A stretch of 64,000 nucleotides of DNA from the NCBI GenBank assembly GCA_937995825.1, contig CALKJO010000016.1, forward strand, positions 144,370-208,369, written 5' to 3'. The notes beneath the pieces are model-generated. The model worked only from the letters and a program-made list of their open reading frames with translations. It did no database searches and was not told the origin of the DNA. The stretch is from an uncultured Anaerolineae bacterium (lineage in GTDB: Bacteria > Chloroflexota > Anaerolineae > Aggregatilineales > Phototrophicaceae). The position numbers and the translations under genes were made by a program. Positions 1-8,096 of this stretch are shown here, piece by piece (position 1 is the first letter of the stretch; each line of letters starts with the position of its first letter).

Positions 1-67
1 CGTCTTCATCAAGCCTGTTCAGATCGCCTTCTTCAAAATCATCCTCGAATGAACTGCTTATACTCAT
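1..67 (-). CDS. N-terminus of an unknown protein (runs off window start)
   Basis: Only the first 22 codons are inside the window. The start is well supported because a GGGAGGG Shine-Dalgarno sequence lies just upstream of the ATG, which reads leftwards from base 67. The visible peptide begins MSISSSFEDDFEE and is very acidic and serine-rich, with no signal peptide. No family can be recognised from this length. It is transcribed divergently from the hypothetical gene at 152. Confidence 0.5.
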   Translation of the reverse strand, partial: MSISSSFEDDFEEGDLNRLDED

Positions 68-151
68 AATCCCTCCCAAGCATAGCATAACATATGTGCC
101 ATCAAAAAGGATGAATAATGCACAAAATTTCTGTAAGAAATTCACCAGTCG

Positions 152-712
152 ATGAGCGGGAAAGAGTCGGCTGTATTGAAGGCAGATCGTGCTACAATTT
201 TAGTTAAGCAAAACGACATGCTGTTAGTGAAGATGAGCAGGATCAACGAACGCATTTGGCGGCTCAACCAGGAATATGTGCGTCGGCTCGCAAATGCGCG
301 CACGGTTCTTGGGCTGCTGGAGGCGCTGCTGACTTCTAAGCTGGCAGCATACGGTCTCGACGACGGCTGCTCGACCACTGAAGCCGAATGGACGGCGCTG
401 CTGCGCGATGCCGCCGAAGCGCTCGATCAGCTTCATGAAGCCCATCGCATGTGGCGCTATGATTATTTCTATGAATCGCCGGATACGCGGCGGGTCGTGC
501 AGGATCGCGCCGCTGTCGCCAAAGCCACTGTCTATTTTGAGCATCTGCTCCGCGCCTACGAATCGCGCCTGGAGCTGGTCAGCCAGATGCTGCGCGTTCT
601 GCCCCGCCCCGATCCGCACTGGACAACCGTCCCACAGGGCGATCTCTGGTCTCTGTTTGAGACCGCCGTCAACGAGCTGCGCGCCTTCAATCACGAAATC
701 AGCGCGATCTAG
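152..712 (+). CDS. Hypothetical helical protein
   Basis: A 186-residue open frame with no family I recognise. The sequence is rich in Leu, Ala, Arg and Glu, looks almost entirely alpha-helical, and has no signal peptide or membrane segment. A coiled-coil-like stretch covers roughly residues 25-60. The first ATG has no clear Shine-Dalgarno sequence, and ATGs at 218 and 233 are possible alternative starts. It ends about 220 bases before the iron-transport operon and is probably an independent unit, because that gap carries inverted repeats. Codon use and GC content look like the neighbours, so it is likely a real gene. Confidence 0.6.
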   Translation: MSGKESAVLKADRATILVKQNDMLLVKMSRINERIWRLNQEYVRRLANARTVLGLLEALLTSKLAAYGLDDGCSTTEAEWTALLRDAAEALDQLHEAHRMWRYDYFYESPDTRRVVQDRAAVAKATVYFEHLLRAYESRLELVSQMLRVLPRPDPHWTTVPQGDLWSLFETAVNELRAFNHEISAI

Positions 713-729
713 CTGACAATTAACCTCGG

Positions 730-815
730 TTCACACTTGTTCTGCGAGCATGTGAAGATGTTTTTTTTGCGTGGCGATACCCGCGCACAACCCCACTTGT
801 GAAATAAAGATCACA
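730..815. promoter_or_regulatory. Two inverted repeats upstream of the iron-transport operon
   Basis: Two dyads built from the same half-site precede fbpA. TTCACA (730-735) pairs with TGTGAA (751-756), and TGTGA (798-802) pairs with TCACA (811-815) across 8 bases. The half-site resembles CRP/FNR-family sites, but the spacings differ from the canonical 6 bases, so the regulator is unknown. Position 120-200 bases before the start codon suits an operator. No convincing Fur-type box was seen. Confidence 0.3.
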
Positions 816-934
816 CTCTGTCTACTCCGCGCCCTCTGATCTGAAAAAATTGAATTGAGGCGATGCGTGGATGTATCAGGTCAAGTCATTGCAGAATAGA
901 GGCTAGATATCTACAAGAAAGGGGATTGCGTGTT

Positions 935-2008
935 ATGAATCGGGTTTTAGTGGGGCTGATCGCCCTGGTCACGATGTTGGTTCTAGGTCTTGCGCCTGCG
1001 GCTGCCCAAGAAGATGCAGGCGTGCTGAATATCTATTCATCGCGGCACTACGGCGATCTGGAAGCGCCGTTTGTGGCGTTCTCCGAAGCCACCGGCATCG
1101 AGGTGCGCGTATCCGCAGGCACGCCGCAGGATTTGCTCGGTCGGCTGCGCGCCGACATTCAGCGCGGCGACCGCAGCATTGCCGACTTGTTCCTGGCAAT
1201 TGACGCCGGCGTGCTGTCGCTGGCGGCGGATGAAGGGCTGCTGGTTCCAGTCGAGTCGGAGGTGCTGAACGCGAACATCGCTGAGCCGTTCCGCGATCCT
1301 CAGGGACGCTGGTACGGCTTGAGCATCCGCACGCGAACAGTGGTTTACAATCCCGACAATGTGACTGAGGAAGAACTCGCCAGCCTGAATGAGTACCGCG
1401 ATCTGGCGGATCCGATCTGGCGCGGTCGGCTGTGTATGCGTCCGGCGGGTCACATCTACACGATCTCGCTGTTCAGCAGCCTGCTCTATCATCTCGGTCA
1501 GGAGCAGGCGACGGCGGTCACTGAAGGGATCGTCGCCAATGTCAGCCGCTATATCAACAGCGACACCAGCCTGATCCGCGCGGTGGCAGCGGGCGAATGC
1601 GATGTTGTGGTGGTCAATCACTACTACATGGGGCGTCTGGCGAACGGCTCCGAGGAGGATAAAGCCGTGTTCGACAGTGTCCGGATCAAGTGGATGAATC
1701 AGGATGTCAACGGCGTCTTCTTCAATATCAACGGCGCGGGGATCGTCAAGAACGCTGCCAACTACGAAAATGCGCTGCGCTTCCTGGAATATATGAGCCA
1801 AGCTGAAAATCAATGCGGCGAACCGACCTGCTTCCCCGGCAGCAACTATGAACTGCCGACCAATCCTGAAGCCGAGCTGAATGAAACGGTTGCCAGCTTT
1901 GGCGCGTTCACGCTCGATCTGGAGTATCCGCTTTGGGAGTACGGTCAGTATCAGGCGGCGGCTGTGTCCATGCTTGAAGCGGCAAACTTTGGCTTCAGGG
2001 AAAATTAG
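935..2008 (+). CDS. fbpA: Fe(III) ABC transporter substrate-binding protein
   Basis: Periplasmic or exported iron-binding protein of the FbpA/FutA/IdiA type, delivering ferric iron to the permease encoded next. The chosen ATG follows AAAGGGG (Shine-Dalgarno) and starts a classical signal peptide ending near APAAAQ; an earlier in-frame start at 863 would add residues in front of the signal. After the signal come family hallmarks: IYSSRHYGD near the mature N-terminus, DLFLAIDAG, the WYGLSIRTRTVVYNP stretch, ECDVVVVNHYYMGRL with the paired tyrosines that bind iron, and GAGIVKNAANYENALRFLEYMS near the end in the usual order. Length (357 aa) is normal. A stable hairpin separates it from fbpB. Confidence 0.9.
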   Translation: MNRVLVGLIALVTMLVLGLAPAAAQEDAGVLNIYSSRHYGDLEAPFVAFSEATGIEVRVSAGTPQDLLGRLRADIQRGDRSIADLFLAIDAGVLSLAADEGLLVPVESEVLNANIAEPFRDPQGRWYGLSIRTRTVVYNPDNVTEEELASLNEYRDLADPIWRGRLCMRPAGHIYTISLFSSLLYHLGQEQATAVTEGIVANVSRYINSDTSLIRAVAAGECDVVVVNHYYMGRLANGSEEDKAVFDSVRIKWMNQDVNGVFFNINGAGIVKNAANYENALRFLEYMSQAENQCGEPTCFPGSNYELPTNPEAELNETVASFGAFTLDLEYPLWEYGQYQAAAVSMLEAANFGFREN

Positions 2009-2037
2009 ACATAGACTCAGCCACCTTTGAAGCGGAC

Positions 2038-2059
2038 GGGGCGCGCTACGGCGCGCCTC
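2038..2059 (+). terminator. Hairpin between fbpA and fbpB (UACG tetraloop)
   Basis: A 9-bp stem of mostly GC pairs (GGGGCGCGC against GCGCGCCTC, one G-U) closes a TACG loop, which is a C(UACG)G member of the extra-stable UNCG tetraloops. It starts 30 bases after the fbpA stop. No U-run follows, so it is more likely a partial terminator or an mRNA 3'-end stabiliser that raises fbpA over fbpB expression than a full terminator. Confidence 0.5.
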
Positions 2060-2105
2060 ATCTCCTCAATTTCTCGATAGATTGAAACGAGAGCAACACA
2101 GACTG

Positions 2106-3890
2106 ATGATCAAACTGGCACAGCTCTTCTCCACCGCTGCAGGCAGGTATGACGTCTCCTCTTCGTGGGAGCGTCATATCAGTCTGCCCCCCTGGACACG
2201 CTTGATTCTGCCGCTGGCGCTGGTCGGCGGCATCATGCTTCCGCTTGGCGCGCTTCTCATGGTGGTCTTCGAGATCGACATCGCCCGCTGGACGCATATG
2301 TGGGAGACCTTTCTCCCGCGCGCGCTGACCAACACGATCTTTCTGGTCGCCAGCGTCGGCGCGGGGACATTCATCATCGGCACAGCATTTGCATGGCTGG
2401 TGACCGCCTACGACTTTCCAGGCCGGCGCTGGTTCGAGCGGCTGCTGCTGCTCCCGCTGGCGATTCCCGGCTTCATCATAGGGTTCGTCTACGTCTCGAT
2501 CTTCGAATACGCGGGTCCCGTCCAAACGACGCTGCGCGGCTGGTTCGGATGGGGGCGCAGTGACTACACGTTTCCGAATATCGCCTCGCCCGCTGGACTC
2601 GTCCTAGTGCTGACGCTGGTGCTGTATCCGTATGTCTACATGCTGGCGCGCGTCGCTTTCCGCGAGCAGGCAGCCGTCAGCTTTGAAGCGGCGCAGTTGA
2701 TGGGCTTGAGCCGCTTCAAGGCGTTCATCCGCCTGGTCATGCCGCTGGCATACCCGCAGCTCGCCGCCGGAACGATCCTGGCGATGCTGGAAGCCATGAC
2801 CGATTATGGCACGGTCAGCTACTTCGGCTTCCCAACGCTGAGCGAGCGGATCGTCGTCTTGTGGAGCGGGGAATTCAACCCCACCGCCGCGACTCAGCTC
2901 GCCTTTCTCATGATCATCGTCGCGCTGATGCTGATCGCGCTGGAACGCCGGATGCGCGGCAAGGCGAAGTTTTATCAGAACGCCGGGCAGGGTCGCGGTC
3001 TGCGCCGCCAGCCGTTGCGCGGAGTCAAGCGCAGCGCGGCGATCACGGCGTGTCTGGCGCTGTTCGGGGCGGCGTTTGTCCTGCCGGTGACGCAGCTCCT
3101 CGCCTGGGTGATCGCGGAAGTGCAGAGCGCTTCGGTCAACATCTGGAATGAAAATTTCACCGTCTACGCTGGCAACACAATCTTCCTGGCAGGCGTCAGT
3201 GCCGCTATCGTGACTTTCCTGGCGCTGCTGATCGCCTATGGTCTGCGCACCCACGCGGGCAAAGGCAAGCGCTTGAGCCGTCTCTTGGCGCGCGGCGTCA
3301 CCCTCGGATATGCCATTCCCGGCGCGGTGATCGCGGCGGGGGTGCTGGTGGTGGTCAATCCTATCGACGGCGCAGTGACCGATCTGGCGACTGCGCATCT
3401 GGGCTGGTCATCCTCGACTTATCTGCTGACCGGCACGGTCATCGCGCTGATTTACGCCTATGTCGTCCGCTTCATGTCGATTGGCTTCAGCAACACGGAC
3501 GCCAGCCTCGAAAAGATCACGCCGAACATGGAAGGCGCAGCCCGGACGATGGGCGCGGGCTGGTGGCGCATCCTCAGCCGCATTCATGCACCGCTGGTGC
3601 GCACCGGTTTAGCGGCGGGCGCGCTGCTGGTCTTTGTGGATGTGATGAAAGAGCTGCCGGCAACGCTGCTGCTGCGCCCATTCGGTATGGACACATTGGC
3701 GTTGCGGACATATTTTTTAAGCGTCGAAGGCTGGCATCGGTCGGCGGCAGTCCCGGCGCTGGCAATTTTGATAGTTGGGCTGATCCCGGTTCTACTATTG
3801 ATGCGGGTGGGAGAGAAATCGGTTGACGGGCGACGCGATTATTCGTCTGAAAGAAGTCAGCAAACATTACGATCAAACGACGGCGGTTGA
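2106..3890 (+). CDS. fbpB: Fe(III) ABC transporter permease
   Basis: Membrane permease of the FbpB/SfuB type, carrying two fused copies of the binding-protein-dependent permease domain. Each half has about six helices, and the EAA loops that contact the ATPase are visible: EAAQLMGLSRFKAFIRLVMP near residue 195 and EGAARTMGAGWWRILSRIHAP near residue 470. About 594 residues is usual for this fused architecture. The ATG at 2106 is preferred; a TTG at 2082 would add eight residues, and neither has a strong ribosome site. The 3' end overlaps the ATPase gene by 68 bases, so the two should be translated together. Confidence 0.88.
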   Translation: MIKLAQLFSTAAGRYDVSSSWERHISLPPWTRLILPLALVGGIMLPLGALLMVVFEIDIARWTHMWETFLPRALTNTIFLVASVGAGTFIIGTAFAWLVTAYDFPGRRWFERLLLLPLAIPGFIIGFVYVSIFEYAGPVQTTLRGWFGWGRSDYTFPNIASPAGLVLVLTLVLYPYVYMLARVAFREQAAVSFEAAQLMGLSRFKAFIRLVMPLAYPQLAAGTILAMLEAMTDYGTVSYFGFPTLSERIVVLWSGEFNPTAATQLAFLMIIVALMLIALERRMRGKAKFYQNAGQGRGLRRQPLRGVKRSAAITACLALFGAAFVLPVTQLLAWVIAEVQSASVNIWNENFTVYAGNTIFLAGVSAAIVTFLALLIAYGLRTHAGKGKRLSRLLARGVTLGYAIPGAVIAAGVLVVVNPIDGAVTDLATAHLGWSSSTYLLTGTVIALIYAYVVRFMSIGFSNTDASLEKITPNMEGAARTMGAGWWRILSRIHAPLVRTGLAAGALLVFVDVMKELPATLLLRPFGMDTLALRTYFLSVEGWHRSAAVPALAILIVGLIPVLLLMRVGEKSVDGRRDYSSERSQQTLRSNDGG

Positions 3891-4866
3891 TCGCGTTTCG
3901 CTATCGGTTCGCAAGGGGATGCTGCTGGTGCTGCTCGGCAGCAGCGGCTGCGGCAAAACGACGCTGCTCCGGCTGGCAGCCGGCTTGGAACGCCCGGAGT
4001 CGGGCGAAATTTGGATCAACGGCGCGCTGGCGGCGGGTGGGAGCGCTTGGATTCCGCCGGAACAGCGCCAGATCGGGATGGTCTTTCAGGATTATGCGCT
4101 CTTTCCCCATTTGACCGCTAAACAGAATATTGCCTTTGCCCTCAATGGACTGCGCGGGCGCGCACGGGCGGAGCGCATCGCCGAGATGCTCGCGCTGGTC
4201 GGGCTGCATGGACACGCCGACCGCTATCCCTACCAGCTCAGCGGCGGTCAGCAGCAGCGGGTGGCTTTGGCGCGCGCGCTCGCTCCCGCGCCGCTGATCG
4301 TGCTGCTTGATGAGCCGTTTTCCAACCTCGACGCAGGGCTGCGCAAAACGATGCGCGAAGAAGTCCGGCGTATCCTCATCGAAGCCGGGGCAACCGCCAT
4401 TTTCGTCACCCACGATCAGGAAGAAGCGATGCGCATCGGCGATGAGATCGCCATCATGCACGCGGGCAAGGTCGTTCAGGTTGGCAAGCCGGACGCGCTC
4501 TATCGTCACCCCGCCAGCGCGCAGGTGGCGGATTTTCTCGGCGATACCAACTATCTGCTGGGTCAGGCGCAGGGCGACCGCGTTGTGACCGCGCTGGGCG
4601 TGCTGCCGCTGGCGCGCCCCGCGCGGGGTGAGGTGAACGTGATGATCCGCCCTGAAGCGTTGGCGCTCAGCCCATCTCCCGACGGCACGGCAATCGTGAC
4701 CGACTCGCGTTATTATGGGCAGTATCGACTCATCACGCTGCGGCACGCGGACAATCTGATCCTACAGGCGCGAGTCTGGGCGCAGGTCGAGATCGACATC
4801 GGCGACCGCGTTTCGGTCAGCGTGCAGGGCGATGTGGTCGCCTTCGCCGCATCGGAAGAGAGCTGA
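3823..4866 (+). CDS. fbpC: Fe(III) ABC transporter ATP-binding protein
   Basis: ATPase that powers the iron importer. The Walker A motif GSSGCGKTT is near residue 40, the signature LSGGQQQR near residue 140, and Walker B LLDEPFSNLD follows, with the switch histidine in FVTHDQEEAM. After residue about 240 a TOBE-like C-terminal domain is present, as in FbpC proteins. Translation must start at the TTG at 3823, since the next in-frame ATG falls just before Walker A; GGGAGAG lies 8 bases upstream. The start is embedded in the end of fbpB and the stop lies 2 bases before coaX. Confidence 0.9.
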   Translation: MTGDAIIRLKEVSKHYDQTTAVDRVSLSVRKGMLLVLLGSSGCGKTTLLRLAAGLERPESGEIWINGALAAGGSAWIPPEQRQIGMVFQDYALFPHLTAKQNIAFALNGLRGRARAERIAEMLALVGLHGHADRYPYQLSGGQQQRVALARALAPAPLIVLLDEPFSNLDAGLRKTMREEVRRILIEAGATAIFVTHDQEEAMRIGDEIAIMHAGKVVQVGKPDALYRHPASAQVADFLGDTNYLLGQAQGDRVVTALGVLPLARPARGEVNVMIRPEALALSPSPDGTAIVTDSRYYGQYRLITLRHADNLILQARVWAQVEIDIGDRVSVSVQGDVVAFAASEES

Positions 4867-4868
4867 AC

Positions 4869-5642
4869 ATGGCGCTGTTATGCATCGACATCGGCAATAC
4901 CAATATTCATTTTGGCATCTGGATGGACAACCGATGGCGCGTGAGCTGGCGGGCGCGCACCGTCGCGGACAAGATGGCGGATGAATACGCTGTCTTGCTG
5001 CGCAATTTCCTGCGCAGCGATGGACTGTCGTTCAAGCAGGTGTCCGGCGTGGCGATCAGCAGCGTCGTGCCGGCGCTCAACCGCACCTTCGATGAGCTGG
5101 TGACGCGCCACATCGGGATCGCGCCGCTGTTTGTGACTGCGCATACGCCCATGGGCATCGGCATCGAGATCGATCAGCCTGAACAGGCGGGCGCGGATCG
5201 GCTGGTCAATGCGGCGGCGGTGGTCGCGCTCTACGGCGCGCCCGCCATCGTCATCGACTTCGGCACAGCGACGACGTTCGACGTGATCTCCAGCAGTAAT
5301 GCCTATCGCGGCGGCGCAATCGCGCCTGGGATCAATCTGGCCCATGACGCGCTCGTCCGCAGCGCCGCGCAGCTTCACAAGGTCGATCTCAAAGCGCCGC
5401 CGTCTGCCATCGGCACGAATACCATCCATGCGATGCAGTCCGGCGTCTTTCTGGGCTATGTCGGCTTGGTGGAGGGCTTGGTTAGCCGCATCAAAGCGGC
5501 AATGCATGAGGAAAAGCCGATCTGCGTGATCGGGACAGGCGGACTTGCGCCGTTATTTCAGCAAGCCACGCCCGTCATCGACCTGATCGCCCCGGAACTG
5601 ACGCTGGAAGGGCTGCGCATCATCTATGAGATGAACCGCTGA
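4869..5642 (+). CDS. coaX: Type III pantothenate kinase
   Basis: Catalyses ATP-dependent phosphorylation of pantothenate, the first step of coenzyme A synthesis. It belongs to the ASKHA fold: the N-terminal phosphate loop is LCIDIGNTNIHFGIW, a second motif is GADRLVNAAA, and a third is IVIDFGTATTFDVI, followed by GGAIAPGI and the C-terminal VIGTGGLAPLF. Length of 257 residues is typical. It begins immediately after fbpC, so it probably shares the transcript although the function is unrelated. Its stop faces the fabI stop three bases away. Confidence 0.95.
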   Translation: MALLCIDIGNTNIHFGIWMDNRWRVSWRARTVADKMADEYAVLLRNFLRSDGLSFKQVSGVAISSVVPALNRTFDELVTRHIGIAPLFVTAHTPMGIGIEIDQPEQAGADRLVNAAAVVALYGAPAIVIDFGTATTFDVISSSNAYRGGAIAPGINLAHDALVRSAAQLHKVDLKAPPSAIGTNTIHAMQSGVFLGYVGLVEGLVSRIKAAMHEEKPICVIGTGGLAPLFQQATPVIDLIAPELTLEGLRIIYEMNR

Positions 5643-5645
5643 ACG

Positions 5646-6455
5646 TTATTCTCCGCCTTCGATCTTGGCGATCTCTTCATCGCTGATCGTCATGCCGAGG
5701 ATGTTGAAGCCGGCATCCACATGAATCACTTCGCCCGTGATCATCCTGCCCCAGTCCGACGCCAGAAACAGCGCGGTGTTGCCAACATCTTCTTGAGTCA
5801 CCCGGTCGCGCAGCGGCGCCATTTCCTCGGAATACTTGATCATCAGCCGAATCCCCGGCACGCCCGCCGCCGCCAGCGTCTTGATCGGGCCCGCGCTGAT
5901 GGCGTTGACGCGAATCTTCTTCTTGCCTAGATCATTTGCCAGATAGCGCGTGATCGTCTCCAGCGCCGCCTTCGCCACCGCCATCACATGGTATTTGGGC
6001 ATGACTTTTTCAGCGGCATAATACGTCAGGCTTAGTATGCTGCCGCCGTCGGTCATCAGCGGCTCAGCGCGCTTCGCCAGCGCGATCAGGCTGTAAGCGC
6101 TGATGTCGAGCGCCAGCTTGAAGCCGTCGCGCGAAATATCGACGAAACGCCCGCCCAAGTCTTCGCGGTTGGCGAAGGCGATGCTGTGCACCAGCGTGTC
6201 GAGCTTGCCGAAGCGCGCTTTTGCCTGCTCGAAAATCGTGTCGATCTGCGCATCATCGGTCACGTCGCATTCTTTGACAAAGTCGCAGCCGATCTCCTCC
6301 GCCAGCGGAAACACGCGCTTTTTGAGGATTTCGCCCGCGTAGCTCAAGCCGATGGTCGCGCCTTCATCGTGGAGGCGCTTGGTGATGCCCCACGCAATCG
6401 AGTTCTTGTTGGCAACGCCAAACACCAGCGCAACCTTGCCATCCATTAACCCCAT
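5646..6455 (-). CDS. fabI: Enoyl-[acyl-carrier-protein] reductase (NADH)
   Basis: Last reductive step of type II fatty acid elongation, reducing enoyl-ACP with NAD(P)H. This is the divergent short-chain dehydrogenase FabI: the N-terminal cofactor loop is [12 protein letters not shown], and the catalytic Tyr-x6-Lys pattern is in [20 protein letters not shown] near residues 146-165. [15 protein letters not shown] and the C-terminal [11 protein letters not shown] are also family marks. GGAG lies 9 bases before the ATG. Length is the usual 260-270 residues. It is convergent with coaX and appears monocistronic. Confidence 0.95.
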   Translation of the reverse strand: MGLMDGKVALVFGVANKNSIAWGITKRLHDEGATIGLSYAGEILKKRVFPLAEEIGCDFVKECDVTDDAQIDTIFEQAKARFGKLDTLVHSIAFANREDLGGRFVDISRDGFKLALDISAYSLIALAKRAEPLMTDGGSILSLTYYAAEKVMPKYHVMAVAKAALETITRYLANDLGKKKIRVNAISAGPIKTLAAAGVPGIRLMIKYSEEMAPLRDRVTQEDVGNTALFLASDWGRMITGEVIHVDAGFNILGMTISDEEIAKIEGGE

Positions 6456-6597
6456 GCTGTTTTTCTCCGCCTTCGTGCAGTAGATATAATTGTCTAATCT
6501 AACACGGGCGGATGGGATCGGGTACGGTGAGGTTGCGCAGAGCGGTGGGGCGGCGTATCATGAGCGCGTTTGAGGCAGCAAGAGAAAGTCAAAACCT

Positions 6598-7620
6598 ATG
6601 AGTGACACCACCAGCGAGCCGATTCATGTGGTTGTGGCGATGAATTTCTCTGACGCGATCATGGCGGAACTGCAAGCGGTCTCGCCGCGCCTGAAAATCG
6701 AACGTCATTTCCCGAATGTGCCAGATCGCGCCTGGGCAGAGGTGGAAATTCTGTATACGCTGCGGGCGTTTCCGCAGGTCGAGCAAGCGCCGCGTCTGCG
6801 CTGGATTCAGCTTCATACGGCGGGCGTTGACCACGCCGCCAAGGAGCCGATCATTCAGGCGCAGGACGTTGACGTGACCACCACCAGCGGCATTCACGCT
6901 CCGATCATTGCGGAATACTGTCTGCTGGGGATGCTGGCGTTCGAATTCAAGCTGCCGACGCTGCTGGCGCATCAGGCGAAAGCGGAATGGGCGGAAAACC
7001 GGCACGAGCTGTTCGCTCCGCATGGACTGCGCGGTCAGACGCTCGGCATCGTCGGCTACGGCGCGATTGGGCGCGAGCTGGCGCGCCAGGCGGACGCGCT
7101 TGGCATGATCGTGCTGGCGGTCAAGCGCGATGCCATGCATCCAGCCGACGAGGGGACATACGTCATCCCTGGCACAGGCGATCCGGCGGGCGACATTCCA
7201 ACGCGGATTTATCCCCCGGAGGCGACCGCCGCGATGGTGAGAGAGTGCGATTTTATCGTTGTCACCCTGCCCCTGACGTCGGCAACCAAAGGCGCGATCG
7301 GCGCCGAGGTCATCAAAGCGATGAAGAAGACCGCTGTTTTGATCAACATCGGGCGCGGCGCGGTGGTCGATGAAGCCGCGCTGATTTCTGCGCTGGCAGC
7401 CGAACGGATTCGCGGCGCGATGCTCGATGTTTTCGCCGAAGAGCCGCTCCCATCCGGCAGCCCGCTCTGGAATTTGCCCAATGTAATCATCACGCCGCAT
7501 ATTGCCGGCGTCAGCGCGGATTACCATCAGATGGCGGCGGCGGTCTTCATCGAAAATCTTCAGCGCTATCTGGAAAATCGTCCGCTGCTCAATCTGTTTG
7601 TGCGTGAACGCGGTTATTGA
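6598..7620 (+). CDS. D-2-hydroxyacid dehydrogenase (NAD(P)-dependent)
   Basis: Member of the D-isomer specific 2-hydroxyacid dehydrogenase family, which interconverts 2-keto acids and D-2-hydroxy acids. The Rossmann domain is set in the middle: LGIVGYGAIGRELARQ near residue 150, and the catalytic Arg (INIGRGAVVDE), Glu (DVFAEEPLP) and His (ITPHIAG) follow in order. A 30-residue insertion after the second strand (around 175-205) is slightly longer than in simple members. The substrate cannot be told from sequence; hydroxypyruvate, glyoxylate or phosphoglycerate-like acids are possible. It is transcribed divergently from fabI. Confidence 0.88.
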   Translation: MSDTTSEPIHVVVAMNFSDAIMAELQAVSPRLKIERHFPNVPDRAWAEVEILYTLRAFPQVEQAPRLRWIQLHTAGVDHAAKEPIIQAQDVDVTTTSGIHAPIIAEYCLLGMLAFEFKLPTLLAHQAKAEWAENRHELFAPHGLRGQTLGIVGYGAIGRELARQADALGMIVLAVKRDAMHPADEGTYVIPGTGDPAGDIPTRIYPPEATAAMVRECDFIVVTLPLTSATKGAIGAEVIKAMKKTAVLINIGRGAVVDEAALISALAAERIRGAMLDVFAEEPLPSGSPLWNLPNVIITPHIAGVSADYHQMAAAVFIENLQRYLENRPLLNLFVRERGY

Positions 7621-7695
7621 ACGCAACTCAATCCGCGCAAGCTGCGTATGTATAATGTGATGCAACGTAGAGTGAACAAGGGATGGATAGACACC

Positions 7696-8070
7696 ATGAC
7701 CGAACAACCCAATTCGATCCCGCCGCAGACCACACTGACGGAGACCGCTGGCGCGCCCGAAACCAAAAAACCGTTTGACCAGTTTATCGAGCATCAGAAG
7801 CGCGCGCTTGAGGAAACCGGTAAGGCGCTTGAAGCGCTGCTGCCGCCCGGCTTCCGCGAACACAGCGAGCAAGCGCGCAAGGAATTCATCAAGGGGATGA
7901 AAGTGCTGGTTGATGCCGCCGTGGTCGAACTCGAAAAGGCGAGCAAAGAGGTTGATAAGGCGATCAAGCAGTCCCGTCAGGGCAGGGCAGGTGCGCCGGA
8001 GTCCAACAGCGCAGGCGGCGAACGTCCGTCGTCGACCGGCAAGACCAAAGTCAAAGTCCAGGTGGACTGA
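7696..8070 (+). CDS. Small charged hypothetical protein
   Basis: About 124 residues, hydrophilic and Lys/Glu-rich, with a central helix from roughly residue 25 to 95 (FDQFIEHQKRALEETGKALE and on) and a disordered Gly/Ser/Pro tail. There is no signal peptide or membrane segment. The ATG at 7696 is preferred, with AAGGGA upstream; a start at 7648 would add 16 residues without a ribosome site. It follows the dehydrogenase gene by 75 bases on the same strand. I do not recognise the family. The single long amphipathic helix suggests a structural or membrane-surface role at most. Confidence 0.6.
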   Translation: MTEQPNSIPPQTTLTETAGAPETKKPFDQFIEHQKRALEETGKALEALLPPGFREHSEQARKEFIKGMKVLVDAAVVELEKASKEVDKAIKQSRQGRAGAPESNSAGGERPSSTGKTKVKVQVD

Positions 8071-8096
8071 GGTCATGGGGGCGCTGTCATGCGCCC

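Noticed and set aside
798..815. A CRP binding site
   Set aside because: Half-sites TGTGA/TCACA fit, but the 8-base spacing does not match the canonical 6; kept only as a generic inverted repeat.
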